Positions 33,176 to 53,187 of a stretch of 64,000 nt of DNA are shown here, in pieces. Source of the DNA: Chaenocephalus aceratus. Its lineage: Eukaryota; Chordata; Actinopteri; Perciformes; Channichthyidae. Every line of letters starts with the position of its first letter. The first letter of the stretch is position 1. Below the pieces are notes generated by a model. It was not told the DNA's origin and searched no databases. It was given only the letters and a program-made list of their open reading frames with translations. The stretch lies in assembly GCA_023974075.1 (NCBI GenBank), contig CM043801.1, positions 23,045,236-23,109,235 on the forward strand, given 5' to 3'. The position numbers and the translations under genes were made by a program.

Positions 33176-34090
33176 CATCATCTCAAATGACTGGTTAGCA
33201 GGAGAAAGTCCCAAATCTACAGTGCACATTATTTTCTTCTCTTTTGGGGCAGTATTATTCAGCAATAAAACAGTCAGTTCTGGAATAACGACCTCCCTCA
33301 CTTCACGGTTTGGTTCTGAACGACACACTTTGGCAAAATGCCCAGTTTTTCCACAGGATTTGTATATTTTGTTTGTAGCAGGGCATTGTGTGGAATTGGC
33401 CATATGTTTATCTGAATCACATCTGTAACATCTTCGTGCTTGCTCAGACTTTCTCTCACCTTTCCTTTGTTTACTTGCAGCGGGAAGTTTTTGTTCCCAT
33501 TTTGGCGCCCTGATCTCTCTCACAGGCACTTCACTGTTGGAAAACTCGGCCACGTTGCGCACCGCCGTTTCCACCTGATTTGCAATCTGAATGGCTTTAA
33601 CCGGTGTCAGTTTGTCTTCTAGCAGCAAGCGTTCACGTATGCGTCCACTGTAGGCTTTTTCCACAATCTGATCACGCAGCATATCCTGTTCTGCATTTCC
33701 AAATTCACACAAAACGATAATTTCACGTAGCGCATAGACGTACTGTGGAATTGTTTCATCATGTCTCTGGGCTCGTTGGCGGAACTTGTGTCTCTCCGCA
33801 ATTACGTTTACCTTCGGCACGAAATGCGCCCGTAGTGCAGTCACGGCATGGTTGTATGTAGTTCCCGTTTCAGTCAATGTGTAGAAAATCCTCTGTACTT
33901 CGGTTCCGACGCTGTGTAGCAGCGTAGCACGTATACGGGTATCCGGCCACTTGGCTCCTTCCACGTCGATCACTAGCAGGTAGTTTTCGAACATTTTTAG
34001 CCATGTTCCAAATGGCATAGTAGGTTCTCCCGGACACTGAAGAAAGGTGGGAGGTAAAGGAGTAGAAGCCACGGACATCCTCGTCGCCAA
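33176..34090 (-). pseudogene. Gypsy gag and start of protease
   Basis: About 300 residues of gag from ATG at 34088-34090 (MPFGTWLKMFENYL near the start). Two zinc knuckles follow: CYRCDSDKHMANSTQC, and a second where the first Cys is Tyr (YKSCGKTGHFAKVC). The reading ends in the protease at MMVDT, where the hAT element cuts in; residues after that in this frame belong to the hAT end. Confidence 0.85.
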
Positions 34091-34092
34091 TT

Positions 34093-34265
34093 TGTTGTGT
34101 ATTAGTAGAAAGACATTAATGAAGCACGGGACAGAGGATATGGGTACTAAGCTCTTTACTGTTCTTCATGCATCAACTCGCGGGCATACCCTTCTTCTCT
34201 CTACATTGTAGGTTACTCTGGTTACACGGCGCCCCCTATTGGCAGGAGTATATCAGAACACAACA
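34093..34265 (-). repeat. 5' LTR of Gypsy element (173 bp)
   Basis: Partner of 28720-28892. On the minus strand it is followed by AATTGGCGACGAGGATG, where the primer-binding site is expected and where gag begins almost at once (ATG at 34088-34090). Confidence 0.92.
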
Positions 34266-34694
34266 GGAACAAATGTTGTACTTTTTTCTTTTGTCTTTTT
34301 TAGATCCTTCACTTTCTACCAGAGTAACTGTCATTGTTTATTCAGAGAGTTTTTGGACACTTGACCTGTTTGTGTCACTTTCAACCTTTTTAGGTCAAGC
34401 TCGAGCCGTGAGCGTGGCAGGGATCGCTTTGAACCATCGGATCACAGCGAAGGACGGGGGGGTCGTGACAACAGCAGCAGTCGCAACCAAATCAGCAAGA
34501 GGAGCTTCAGCAGAGAGTCTCAGGAGCGCGGCGGGACGACCGGAGACCTGCGGGCGGCCACTGAGGCGGTGCGGCGCGTCGCCAGCATGACTGACGACCG
34601 GGACCGAGGAAGCCGAGATCGTGGTAGTCAGGATCGAGGCAGTCGGGATCGAGGCAGTCGGGATCGAGGCAGTCGGGATCGAGGCAGTCGGGAT

Positions 34695-34697
34695 TGA
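34695..34697 (+). other. In-frame TGA in truncated eif4g1 exon
   Basis: The third exon encodes repeats of the type RDRGS from GATCGAGGCAGTCGG units. The last repeat has TGA where the others have CGA, a C-to-T change at CpG. The frame upstream and downstream is open and matches eIF4G1, so this is a nonsense change and not a frame error. Confidence 0.85.
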
Positions 34698-37600
34698 GGC
34701 AGTGAAGACCGGGCCCCAAGCAAAGAGCTCCCAGGTGAACAACCCAGTGAGCTAAAGTGAAGATTTGAAATAGATATGATAGACAGGCGTCCTTTTAGGG
34801 ATAGCTGCATAAACAATGATTGGAATAATATTTAACCCTTACTGTTTCTTTTATCTCTGCAGTTAAGCGTGAGAGCGCACCCACTCCTCCTCCTACTATT
34901 TCAAAACCTGCCTTGAGTGAAGATGAGTTGCAGAAGAAGTCGAACGCCATCATCGAAGAATACCTCCACATTAATGACTTGAAGGTACGAACATGAGGCC
35001 GTGCGAACTGGCATGCACCGAAATGTATTTGACCTCAATGTACCCTTATAATCAGGCAATGCTTGGTATTCAAACCGCTTCCAATGGCCAACCTCTTGTG
35101 TCTTGTTTTGCTGCTGCAGGAGGCGTTGCAGTGCGTGACTGAACTCGGCTGTTCCTCGCTGCTCTACGTGTTCGTGCGGAGTGGCGTGGAGTCGACGCTG
35201 GAACGCAGCACCATCGCTCGACAGCACATGGGCATGTTGCTGCAGCAACTCATAAAGGCCGGCGCACTGCCCACAGAGCAGTACTACAAAGGGTGAGCAT
35301 GGAAAAAGATGTGGATACTTACTCTTTGACCGATGAGAATGTGTGTTTGAAGTGAGATTTAAATGCTGTGTTGTTTTTGGGGACTGCAGGTTAGAAGAGA
35401 CCCTGGAGATTGCTGAAGACATGGCCATAGATATACCTCACATCTGGCTCTACCTGGCTGAACTCATCACCCCCGTGCTCCATGAGGGAGGCATCCCTAT
35501 GGGACAGCTCTTCAGGTGGGCTACAGCAAAAATAATTGAATCAAATAAGTCAAAATATCTTGGTATAAAACGTTGGTTGAAATGTTGAATACTCTATAAA
35601 CAGTCATCAAACTGTTTTGTAACATTTCTAAGGCAATCTGACAATCAGATTTTACACATTCAGTAAAAAAGACAAACTGATACATTCACATCACTTGTTT
35701 TGTCAGCTTCTCAATTAAACTCTCGTCTATCATTCACCCTTTTTCACTTCAATCACAAATCAACATACCTTTTGCCTTGAGTGTTACTGGTATCCCTGAA
35801 AATGGTAGCAAAAAGACAACTAAATATAAGTGAAGTCCAAATCAAACGCATAACTCTGTTTGTGTGTGGTGTGTTCAGGGAGATCTCGAAGCCTCTGGTG
35901 CCTCTGGGCCAGGCCGGCGTTCTGCTGATACAGATCCTCAAGCTGCTCTGCAAAGAAATGGTACGTCTCAAAGTAAGTCTCAAACTAAGATGGTTTCTAA
36001 TTTATTCAAACCGTTGGCATGATGAAGGTCTAGCACCGAATAGGCGCCAATAAATGTATTTCTGCAGGCTAGACCGTAACAGCAGTTTGTATGCAGCTTG
36101 ACTCACAGGCCTTCCAAGTTCACCGGCCATTCATACGATTTTTACACACAAAAAATACAATTTGGATATGATGAATATAAGCAGAGGTTTAGTAATTACT
36201 ACTAATATAAATGAGTTAAGTACTTGAGTATATCACTGTGATTCATAGTGTAAATCACCTTCACATCTTTGAAGAAACAGGTCATTGGTTAACCTCTTGA
36301 AATCAGTGTTTTTTATTCCCCTTTGAATAAGGGCCCCAACTGATAATGGTAACAGTGACTGTACAGGGCAATGGTCAGAGGTGAGAGGAAAGGTTCTGCA
36401 GCTGAACAAACAGATGACCCTGTGTCACTCTGTTATCTCGCTCTGTGGACACTAAGAACGTGAAGGGCCTTTTTTGTGTTTACCGGACCAAAGCAGTGTG
36501 ACAGGAAATGTTGGCAAAGGGCAGCACTGAAAAAGTACTGAACCCATTATCCCTTAACCTTGTAAACACACCAAAATGTAATCTTTTCTCTGATCAACTT
36601 CCTCAAACACAGAAAAAATGAACTACCTTGAACTATCTTCTTGGCTTCGGATAGATAGCATTGTGAAACTTGTTTTCATGTTTTGCTGATTTTGGTGCTC
36701 TTGGGTTATAAAAACATTTCCAAACCCAGCTGGAAAAATACAAAAAAGCTGAGAAAGCAAGCCTGTTCTACTTTCCTGCGAGAGTGTTGAGGAGGTTGAA
36801 ATGTGCCTAACAGTGATGATCTGCTGGATTCAACTTGAATACCTATATTCATCAGGGCTTAAAGGTTGTTGAGGTAACTCGGCCGGCGGCCCCTCACGAC
36901 CTGCCGTGTTTGAGGTTTTTTCCATTGCATAAGAAGGATGTCGACCCCAGTCGACCGGTCAGCTAGTTCTAAGAAATAAGTCAATCAAAGTTAATGTGTT
37001 ACGTTTGTGGCTGGGAAATTTGAATCACCAGACAAGACCGATAAAATGTGTTTGCAGTCTTCCAAATTCTTCAAAAAAAACACCTGGATGTTATTAAGAA
37101 TTAAATTAGATTACTTTTGTACTCAAAATCAGATGGATTGTGATCAAACAAAGTCAAAGAATAGATAAGTTGAATACATGTAACCCTCCTCAAGCATGAA
37201 TCTGGAGGGAAACTGCCCTTAGGAACACATTTGAGGTACTTTAAGGACCTTTTTTCTTCTACTTGGAAACTAAAATGACTCCTACACATTTATTTGACAC
37301 TCATAGCTTCTTGTTACTTGCAGATTACTTTATAGTATACAGGTGATGAGGTTTTTGTGAGCTGTTCCTCCAAAGAAAGACCCATACACTTCCCAGATTG
37401 TTTCATTTTAATTAATTAATTAGTTCAAAATAACTGTTTGAGGCTAAAATAGGTGCAACTATCTCATATTTCATAAAAATAACATTTTCTACACAACCAC
37501 TACATTTTTAGGATCCTTTTGTTAATACTCCTTCTGTAGCCTACCTTAAATTAAATACCATTTTGAATGCAGGACCTTCCTTTTTATTGATTGTGGTATT

Positions 37601-39239
37601 AGTATTTTTACTGAAGGAAAGTATCTGAGTACTTCTTCCATCTCTGGTAAAAGCTTACCATTGCTGTCATTGTGAATAACATCTTAACATCATGAACAAC
37701 TGGGAGCAGCAGTGTCTCTGTTTCCTGATTAACCAGATGAAACTATTTTGAAAGTGCTGATTAAGAGTGTTATCAAAATAAGGGAGTATCAAGGTGAAAA
37801 ATAATAATAATAATGGGTTCCATTTATAAAGCACTTCATATTTGAATTCAAATCCCGAAGTGCTACAAGTAGTGAGCATGAACAGTATAGATAAACATTA
37901 TACACCACGGTAGACGCAATGTCCCTTACACTTGTACCAACATCTTACATCTGGTTATCCCAAGTTGTTTCAGAAAATGTTATCGGAGCCCTGCACGTAA
38001 AACGTAACAACGTAAAAGGTGAGGCTGTGTATATTGCAAGATGTAAAAGCAGAGTGCATGCTAACAGAAAGCTTACCATGAAAACATTTACTTGAGGCTT
38101 GCTCGCTCACACAGAGCCCTTCATCACAAACTGTGAGAGTCTGTGTGTAATGTCCAACCTATAATGCCCTGTTAACCCCCTGCTCTGCATGTTTAGAAGA
38201 ACTATCATTGATAATAAGCTTATCTGCTCACAGTGAGGACGTCCTCGAGGCTGTAATCACTGTCTGACAGTGGTCAGTCACAAGATTCCCAGAGGTACTC
38301 GGGAAGCTGTGACATAAAACTTCATAAAATATAAGAATCTACTTATAGCCCTGAACAAAACGTATCATTGTTTACTACAACAAATATTTGTTTGCTAAAT
38401 CATTTGCTTTCCTAAATTAAATTAGTTTTTTTTAATTCGTATGAAATTCGATTGCTGAAATTCTGCCCGGTAGCATGCAGGGAATGTGAAGCTGTGCATG
38501 AGGACAGTAATGCTTTTGGCTTGCTGTGGCTGTGTTATCAAGAGGTGTGATTACAGTTATGGTGCTGAAGTGTCAACACAGATTGACAGAGCACAGCCAT
38601 CTGCCTCAGGGATAAGGATTTAAATCCAGACTCACGGAGATAATGAGAGACAAAAACTCTCAGCAGTCAAAGCGCCAAAATAACGTAAAGGCAGGTATTA
38701 AAAACAAAGCACGAAAGATCAAAAACTGGGCTGAAGATGTATGGAAATGATCAGGCACAAAGCAAAGAAAAGAAAGATAAATAAATAATAAAATGGCAAT
38801 CAACAAAGCACAGTAAGAAAGAAAATAATTAAATCTATTTATATGTTATCATCAACAAATAACATCATCCGCATAACGCAATTAGAATACAAAAAATAAG
38901 TAACTATAATTAGCCAAGATCACATTTTGCAAAAAAATGGGTTTCAGATCAAGGATTATTGGAAAAAAAAAAGGATTACACCTTTTATAATAACCAATCC
39001 TGTTACCCTGTGTAATTTAAATATGAATTGTGTATATTATGTTAAACAATAGCCCCTTGAGCACATCTTTTACAAAGTTGTGGCTTTTCTGTTACAGGAG
39101 CTATGTCCACCATGTGGCTTTTGAATAAAAAAATACATAAAAGAAACAACATCCCTCAAGTTTTACACTTTACACATTACTCCAGTTGTTTGAGACAAAA
39201 CTGCTTTGTGGATTACAGTACGTGACGGATTTATTTATT

Positions 39240-39713
39240 TGTATTTCATTTTGAGTATCTGATTATCTGGTGTCTATATACGCCGGGATCCGGAGTCATG
39301 GATGATCCTGCGGTCCTGTGTCCTGCATCGCAAGCCCTGGATCGCGAGTCGTGGCTGTGGTCCTGGATCATCGGTCCTGGATGGATATCCTCGTGGATTC
39401 ATCTTCCTATTATACACACATGCATTTCCAAACATTTGGACTACCTATGTTGCAAATGTATTATCTTTTCAATTTACACACGGCATCTATTGCACGTCTG
39501 TCCGTCCTGGGAGAGGGATCCCTCCTCTGTTGCTCTCCCTGAGGTTTCTCCCATGTTCCCTTTAAGCTGTGGGTTTTCTCCGGAAGTTTTTCCTTGTACG
39601 ATGTGAGGGTCTAAGGACAGAGGGTGTCGTATTGTCATACTGATATTCTGTACACACTGTGAAGACCACTGAGACAAATGTAACATTTGTGATATTGGGC
39701 TATATAAATAAAC

Positions 39714-39775
<62 letters not shown>
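39240..39775 (+). mobile_element. Non-LTR retroelement 3' end with (TTGA)n tail
   Basis: It contains CTGGGAGAGGGATCC, TTCTCCCATGTTCC, GGTCTAAGGACAGAGGGTGT and GGGCTATATAAATAAA, a combination common in fish non-LTR retroelement 3' ends, followed by about 13 copies of TTGA at 39716-39773. The coding part is absent. The same tail type in reverse is seen at about 42019-42070. Confidence 0.65.
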
Positions 39776-39776
<1 letters not shown>

Positions 39777-40759
39777 ACATTTCAAATTAATCCAAATCTG
39801 CACAGGAATCTGAGAAATCATGACATCAAGAATCTCTTTTCAGGTATAATGTGCACTACAGTCACCCCTTTGATATCCTCTTTTAACAGTCTACGTGCCT
39901 AAATTAACTCATGTGATACAATAGTGTGGACAGAAGGTTTATCTTGAGGACGAGGGTGGAAACAAGGACTTAGTCAGGTCGTGGTATAGGGTGACAGTCA
40001 GGTCAGGGTTACATAGCCTATGATTCAGCATAAAGGCCATTTTGAGGAACATCTGGGCACCTGATCAACATTCAACTATGCAATATAGTTTAATTTGTTA
40101 TAGTATAAAACGTTCTGTGTTGTGTTTTTTTAACATTTCTATTTTGCTGGGCAAGTGTTTTGCTATCACTTCATAGCTTAAAACTATGCCAAACATATCC
40201 ATCTTCCTATCTAAACTAAAGGTTTAAAGAATATATGTCTAAGCCCATGAGTGGAAATGTAATCTATGCACTCGTCCAGTATTGGATCTTCTAAAGTTTC
40301 ACCATCCCGGCATAAACCAGGTTATTGGGTAATTTTTCAATATTTGGCAGATGGGACCAACAAGGGAGGTGTAGCTCAACAGGAACCTTTGATCTTGTGT
40401 TGTGTAACATTGACTCTGTAGACACGACTCTTAAAGTATGTAAACTGCAGCTTAAATGGTCATTTAAAAAACGTTTGCCTTTTTACTTCTGATGCTAACT
40501 GATGTGAGTCCCATGGTCCCCTGAAGTGACTGAATTACTTTAACTATAGTGTATATATTCAGGTTTACAATACATGTCCTATTCTTCATAAAGCAGGAGG
40601 CTAGGACACCCACAGCCAATTACTAATTTAGGAGGTCTTTTTAGGTTTTAGTTTTGGGTTATTTAATAGTTGCCATGCAACTGTATACTTCTATCCCAAT
40701 ACTGAAAATACTTTTGGCGTAATATTATTCATGGATAAATGTCATCAATATTATAAACA

Positions 40760-40825
40760 ATTGTAAAGGTTAGCTCCACCAAGACCAACTATGTAGTTGG
40801 TCTTGGTGGAGCTAACCTTTACAAT
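40760..40825. repeat. Perfect palindrome, 32-bp arms, 2-base spacer
   Basis: The arm 40760-40791 (ATTGTAAAGGTTAGCTCCAC...) is the exact reverse complement of 40794-40825, with TG between them. The two arms have no mismatch. Confidence 0.9.
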
Positions 40826-41397
40826 ACATGAGTTTAATGCAGCTCACACATTTAAGATATTATTAGAATTAAACAATAATATGATATATGAGGATTTGAC
40901 TTCTAATGGATTATTTTTACTTCATGCACTGCTTAATACTGCTTATAATACTAATACATAAATATAACGCTAATTTTGTTCTGCATTAGATAAATTATAA
41001 TGTTTTTCAGTCTTAATCAGTTCACTTTACTTAGCTTACTTTACTTATTTGCTCATGTATTTATATGTAAGGACCTACAATCTGTAAAGCTTGGTTAAGC
41101 CAGTCTTTATCGATTGATTATTCAAAAAATCAGTCAATGTTTAGAAAGGCGACCAAATAGAGTTGGAATAAACCCCAAAGCACATGAACACACAAAACAT
41201 TTTCAGATTAAAGTGTTGACATTCAAATAGTCACATCGTAGCAATACAAATAGGGGGATCTGTGGATTTCCATTATGTGGAAATATAACCCCTCTGTTTT
41301 CTCGTAGCAGCAAACTAAAGTACAAACACTCACGCGCCCAAGCACGTACACATTAGGAAACCTGATAACATTTTTTTTCAGCCGATCAGAAGTTTGC

Positions 41398-41404
41398 TAT
41401 AAAA
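41398..41404 (+). promoter_or_regulatory. TATA box of the transferrin gene
   Basis: TATAAAA lies 49 bases before the ATG, in GCTATAAAAGCC, and is followed by a C/T-rich stretch where transcription should start (about 41425-41435), giving a short 5' UTR. Confidence 0.8.
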
Positions 41405-41452
41405 GCCCCGGCTGCCTCCCGCACTCTCTGCTCTTCTGACCTGAGACTCAAC

Positions 41453-48802
<7,350 letters not shown>

Positions 48803-49072
48803 TGGCAACCACGGACCAAGAGGTGCCTTCAGTGATACGGGCACCTCGCTTGCCACACTCAACCCCCAAATTGCCTTTTGTATTTTCTTACTGATCTTGC
48901 TGTAGACCGATTTTATAGTATAACCAATAATTGCACTACCACAACTTACAGATCAACTTTCATGGAAACAATCACTACCACATCTAGCTTTTTTCATGCT
49001 GGTGTAACATAACGTTACATTACCTTTGTTATTGGATCCACTATGTTATGTTAACGCGCCTGACTTTTCTCA

Positions 49073-49078
49073 AATAAA
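49073..49078 (+). terminator. Polyadenylation signal of transferrin
   Basis: AATAAA, 271 bases after the stop codon, followed within 20-40 bases by GT/T-rich sequence (TTCTTTTGTGCTGACAGTGTG). Confidence 0.75.
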
Positions 49079-49099
49079 GCCTTTTAATGTTCTTTTGTG

Positions 49100-51200
49100 C
49101 TGACAGTGTGTTGTTTTTTGGATGAATGCCCTGTCTAAGCATTCATATTAAGTGTCATTAAAAAGTACACAGTAGTATCGTAGTGAAAAGCGACAATGTT
49201 TTTTGTCCCCCAATTTGCTTCTTGTGCCAGAAACAGTCTGGAATAAACCGATGTATTGGTAATCTGTAACTTTAAAGCTTTGTTGTAAAACACAGCTGGA
49301 GTCTTAAAGGTCTTAAAAGTGCATGGACTTGATTAACATTCTAACTGGTTATTATAAAAGAAGTAAATTGTTATGAAAAGAGATGCACCACAACATTTCT
49401 TCCAACCAAACAATCACAACATATAATCTAATTAAACAAAGGAAAGTCACCTTCAGCTGCATTTCCACGTAGAGAAACATTAACATATGTTTGGATTGGG
49501 GGTTCTGCTTGAGTGCTTTTGGGGGGACTCTGAAAAGCCTCAAAATGTCAAAAAATGCTGTCGTCGACTGACAGAAAATGCTATTTCACTGAGGGAGGTT
49601 TCAGACATGAGACATCTGGATCATTTTATCAACTTAGGAAATAGACAAACACAATTTCATTGACTGGAGCTGTTTGCCTGGCTAAATAAGCACACAATGA
49701 GGCCCCGTGGTAAACATGAACTTTGAGTCCATATTGACCTGCTGTTTGTGGTAGTTTGGTCCAACTCAAATTGACTTAATGAAATATGCAACTTTTACAT
49801 TTGGACACAGGGCCCCTCTACAAATGATCTTGTCCATGCAGGTTATAATGGGCATTTATTATTTCAGGTAATATTATGTTTAAGTGGAGCACATTCTTAA
49901 ACACATCTGCTGAAAATGTTTTTGGGGCTTTTTGCCTTAATTTTGGTACAGCAAGAGACAGACAAGAAAGGTAGCACAGGATCCAAGTTTCAGTCATTTT
50001 TAACTTGAATGAAAATTGTTCCAGCTTCTTGAACATGGGAAGTTGGTGTTTTTCAAAAAAGGTGATGGTTAACTGAACATATGTGAGTAATTTACTGTCT
50101 GTGGGAACCACACAGTGAATTAAATATGAAGGCTAACATTGAGCTCCAAGAAAGTTACTATTTTATATTGAAAAAGAATAAGCGATTCATTAAGAAAATA
50201 ATTGTAAGATCAGTTAATAATTTAAGTAGTTATACTGACAATGATCCCCTTTCCATAAGCCACAGGTAGAAATGAGCTGTCCTTAGGTTAAAAAAAAGGG
50301 GCATTTCATTGGCTAAATCATACTTAACTATAAAAAGGACATGCTTAAGCACTCATGTTATTCAATAACAGTATGGGAAAAACATAGTAAATACATTAGA
50401 ATTTCCATTTTATGTTACTTTATAAATAATAATAACCCATTGCATTTATTTTAGGGCTTTTACAAGTGCTCAACATGCTTTACATTATTACATATCAGAC
50501 ATGTAATACATCAATACTGTTGACCCAGATTACCCACAGGAGCAATTTAGGATGAAGTGTCTTGCCCAAGGACACAACAGCCAGACACTACACCCTAAAC
50601 TGCTTCTGTGTTTATACTTTAACATTTACTCTATTATACAACAGTAATTTGAGGAAAACTCAAATGCATGCTAATTATAATAAGTAGAACAAAAATAATA
50701 GTCAGACATTGGTCATTTTGCATGCTTTTGGTACGTTCAGTATGTTATGATGCTTATACTTTTATACTTTTAAATTAACACGTGGAATGAAGTTCTTTAG
50801 AAGGAATTTCCTACTACTTAAATATACTGTCGGAATAATTCAACCTCGATTATCACATTTTTGTGAGGCATTGAACAATTGATCGGAGCTCCTGTATCAC
50901 ATGACCAAGGAAACGGCCTCAGAATTAAAATTTTCCCGGAAGTTGCCCATGCGACTGTGAGGCGCACCGGCTCCATAGACAGAAACATCGCATTATGGCC
51001 TCGCTCTGAGCCTCCTGATGCGACAGTTGTGTACATACCTAACCGGCAATCCGTCACCATCGACGCCCTGATCATGGACCTCCAGTCCAGAGGCTTTTTT
51101 CGGGGCCATCGGAGTTGTCAATAGTACTCCCAAAGTACTATATTATTTGATTTTGAGCACTGTCACTTTTGCACGCCCGGGGATTTAAACCGAGGTGACA
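49100..51200. other. Interval without a recognised gene between transferrin and eif4g1
   Basis: No exon of a known gene was recognised. A repeat tail lies at about 50425-50600 (ends GTGTCTTGCCCAAGGACACA, common in fish repeats). An ORF pair at 50818-51124 on both strands near the eif4g1 promoter is not recognised; it has balanced base composition and could be a first exon of an unknown upstream gene, but there is no supporting evidence. Confidence 0.5.
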
Positions 51201-51222
51201 GTAGTAGCACTCACCCCATCTG

Positions 51223-51390
51223 CCGGTCAGCTAAAGCTAGCTCGCTAAGTCCATAGCCAAGAAGGGCATCACTTTTCTTTTGGAGTAAAGGACAAGGAAA
51301 CTACAACACCACTACTTTCATTAACAGAAGACTGATCAAAGGCTGATTCCCCGAGTTCCCATCTAACTACATATTCACTATTGATTGCTG
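51223..51390 (+). other. eif4g1: eif4g1 non-coding exon 1
   Basis: The exon end is set by the donor CTG|GTAAGAAT at 51390/51391. The start is only estimated; the block 51223-51311 that is duplicated at 9610-9697 lies in it or just upstream. It has no start codon in a useful frame. The next exon begins at 53140. The transcription start cannot be placed; no TATA box is evident. Confidence 0.55.
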
Positions 51391-53139
51391 GTAAGAATAA
51401 AACTCACGTTGGTGTTGCTATCTTGAAGTACAAGCCTTGCTTCATTTTTGTCAAAGGCACACAGGCTAGCTATGCTAATGCTAGTAGGTTGAACAGGCCC
51501 TGCCGGCTGTCAGTCCTCTCACTGACACAGCTAGCCTGCTAATCTTGCCAAGAACACGATAACGGATCAAACTAAATGTATCTGAATCGTTTGAGGTTAG
51601 TTAGGTACTCAGTCTGGAGGTATTATTTACAGTTGCTTAGCTAACATTAGCTGAAATGACAGCCAGGGTGTCTCGCTCTCGTGGCCAATCTTTATCTTAT
51701 CACCGACGGCTCTCAGAGGTGACGCTAGTTAGCCCTTCATCGTGTCATGGTTTTAAGACGGTTTTCCATAGTTTCACATCTAACGCCTCAACTGTACCGG
51801 TGTGACTGAAGGCTTGCCGTTATTTGTCTTGTTAGCTTAGCACTAGCTCAAGTTTAATGTCAGGTTGACTGTTTAATTTTACTGGAGGAGCTCGTAGGGC
51901 CTGTAATTAAATACACTTCGTAGGACAGGGCTGGGCTACATCGCTAACCAACATTAGCTTAACTGTAACCAATCGGTGTCAAGAGTTGCAACATGTTGGC
52001 TAGTACCGGCTTATCTGCAGTGCTCCAGTTTTGATTTGTCAACATATTGTCCTTCTCCACATAAAGATGATCAAACTGAAATCTGTAGTTTAAGGTTAAA
52101 TGTGGACATATCGGCCAGCCACGTAGCGAAATGTCTGACAGTGAGACACGTAATGCTGGCCGGCTAACGATTTAACCTGCCTCGGCCGGGAATGCTGCCT
52201 GGTTATCAGGCCAGTTAAACGTATTTTTATCCTGTAACTTCGCTAAGAGAAAATCGGAAGCGTTCCCTTAACTACCTGTCACATTAAATAGCGATTCATA
52301 AGTATGTTGGCCATATCTGCAGAACAGAACCATATGGTAGCTTTGTGCATGGATGCCCTGTCTAAAAAGAAGCATGGCATTAGCTAGCGGCTAACGACAG
52401 TTCCTGTGTCAGCAGGTGGATGACACGTCTGCTTTTAGTATTCACCATATTATATTATTCCATTTTGTCTTGGCTCCAATTACACGGTTGTTATTCTTGA
52501 TGAGAAACTGTAGTCATTTATTTTAAACGGTTAGGGTTAACGATATTTGCACATGTAGCTAGCACACCCAGGGGGCATTACAACCAATGTTAACACAGCA
52601 AACGTTCTTTGACCTGAGGTATCCATTTTCTTAAATTCCCTCAAAACATGACCAGTCCAAGTGATTTGGTCCCAGGCAGGTATGTACTGTAAGTAGATCT
52701 CCCAACCATAAGACATAATCCCCATTTTTGTTTGTGCTGCTTGACAGTCATAGTCCCCTATTTTATATTTGAACAACCGACAGACTTGGGTAACAAGCAC
52801 ATGAGTCGATCAATATCTGATTTGAGCAATAAATACACAGATGAAGTTAACTCTCATGTGCTCATAAGACTGCAAGCATGAGCCATGAAATATCCAAGTA
52901 ACCAACATTGTGGGAGGTGGTGGAGTTATCGTAGTCAAACCCACAGACCACACCCTCCCTGCTTGGTAAGATGATGCCACACTAAGGGTTCATGTCTTCA
53001 TACAGTATTGAGTTATGTCTAACCTGTATGACTCTAGTTATCATATGTAGAGATCCACTTTGAAATCAAAGTCATTTTCTCTTGATGCTTGTTTTGTGCT
53101 AATGCCTAATCGTTTATTTTCCCTCTATTTTTCTATAAG
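51391..53139. other. eif4g1 intron 1
   Basis: About 1.75 kb, many GCTAGC/TTAGC motifs typical of fish CpG-rich first introns. No gene recognised. Confidence 0.5.
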
Positions 53140-53162
53140 GCTGGCCACACAAAGCCACCCTA

Positions 53163-53186
53163 ATGCAGAACCACAAAAGAACGTGA
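53163..53186 (+). CDS. Seven-codon upstream ORF of eif4g1
   Basis: ATG CAG AAC CAC AAA AGA ACG TGA in exon 2; the stop ends one base before the main ATG (TGAAATG). Such a close arrangement would allow reinitiation to control eIF4G1 synthesis. Translation is inferred from sequence only. Confidence 0.5.
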   Translation: MQNHKRT

Positions 53187-53187
53187 A

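Larger units (their letters stand above)
28720..34265 (-). mobile_element. Ty3/Gypsy retrotransposon, both LTRs, in eif4g1 intron
   Basis: Two 173-bp LTRs (28720-28892, 34093-34265) start TGTTG and end AACA, and are flanked by the 5-bp target duplication GGAAC (28715-28719, 34266-34270). Minus strand order: LTR, gag, protease, RT, RNase H, integrase, polypurine tract (complement of about 28893-28905), LTR. Without the nested hAT it is about 4.46 kb. The LTRs look almost identical, which suggests a fairly recent insertion, yet the coding region has several lesions. Confidence 0.92.
28375..35960 (+). pseudogene. eif4g1: Truncated eif4g1 copy (linker and MA3 domain exons)
   Basis: Seven exons with good splice sites and consistent phase: 28375-28492, 28580-28682, 34394-34734, 34863-34984, 35120-35292, 35390-35515, 35879-35960. 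They encode the region of eIF4G1 from just after MIF4G ([15 protein letters not shown] motif, here [17 protein letters not shown], then STVNRFSALQQ), through an Arg/Ser-rich linker, into the MA3 domain ([20 protein letters not shown], then [17 protein letters not shown] and [14 protein letters not shown]). Upstream exons (PABP-, eIF4E-binding, MIF4G) and the C-terminal W2 exons are missing. A CGA-to-TGA type stop lies in the linker at 34695-34697. Introns are retained, so it arose by DNA duplication, not retrotransposition. One intron has a Gypsy insertion. Confidence 0.85.
35961..41397. other. Long interval without genes
   Basis: About 5.4 kb of AT-rich sequence. I looked for the missing eIF4G1 C-terminal (W2) exons and did not see them. 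It holds a retroelement tail (39240-39775), a perfect long palindrome (40760-40825), a LINE/SINE-like tail near 37800-37860 and A-rich tracts near 38750-38830. No credible ORF. Confidence 0.6.

Noticed and set aside
34168..34742. ORFs of 140 and 115 residues over the Gypsy LTR and the eif4g1 linker exon
   Set aside because: They mix LTR, intron and exon in wrong frames; the eIF4G1 frame of the exon is the only one with family similarity.
36050..41390. Search for W2-domain exons of the truncated eif4g1 copy
   Set aside because: None seen on the plus strand; the next AG/GT-bounded stretches encode nothing like the W2 domain.
50818..51124. Overlapping ORFs on both strands upstream of eif4g1
   Set aside because: Similar to no family I know, no clear splice context and short. 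Kept as unrecognised and not called as a gene.
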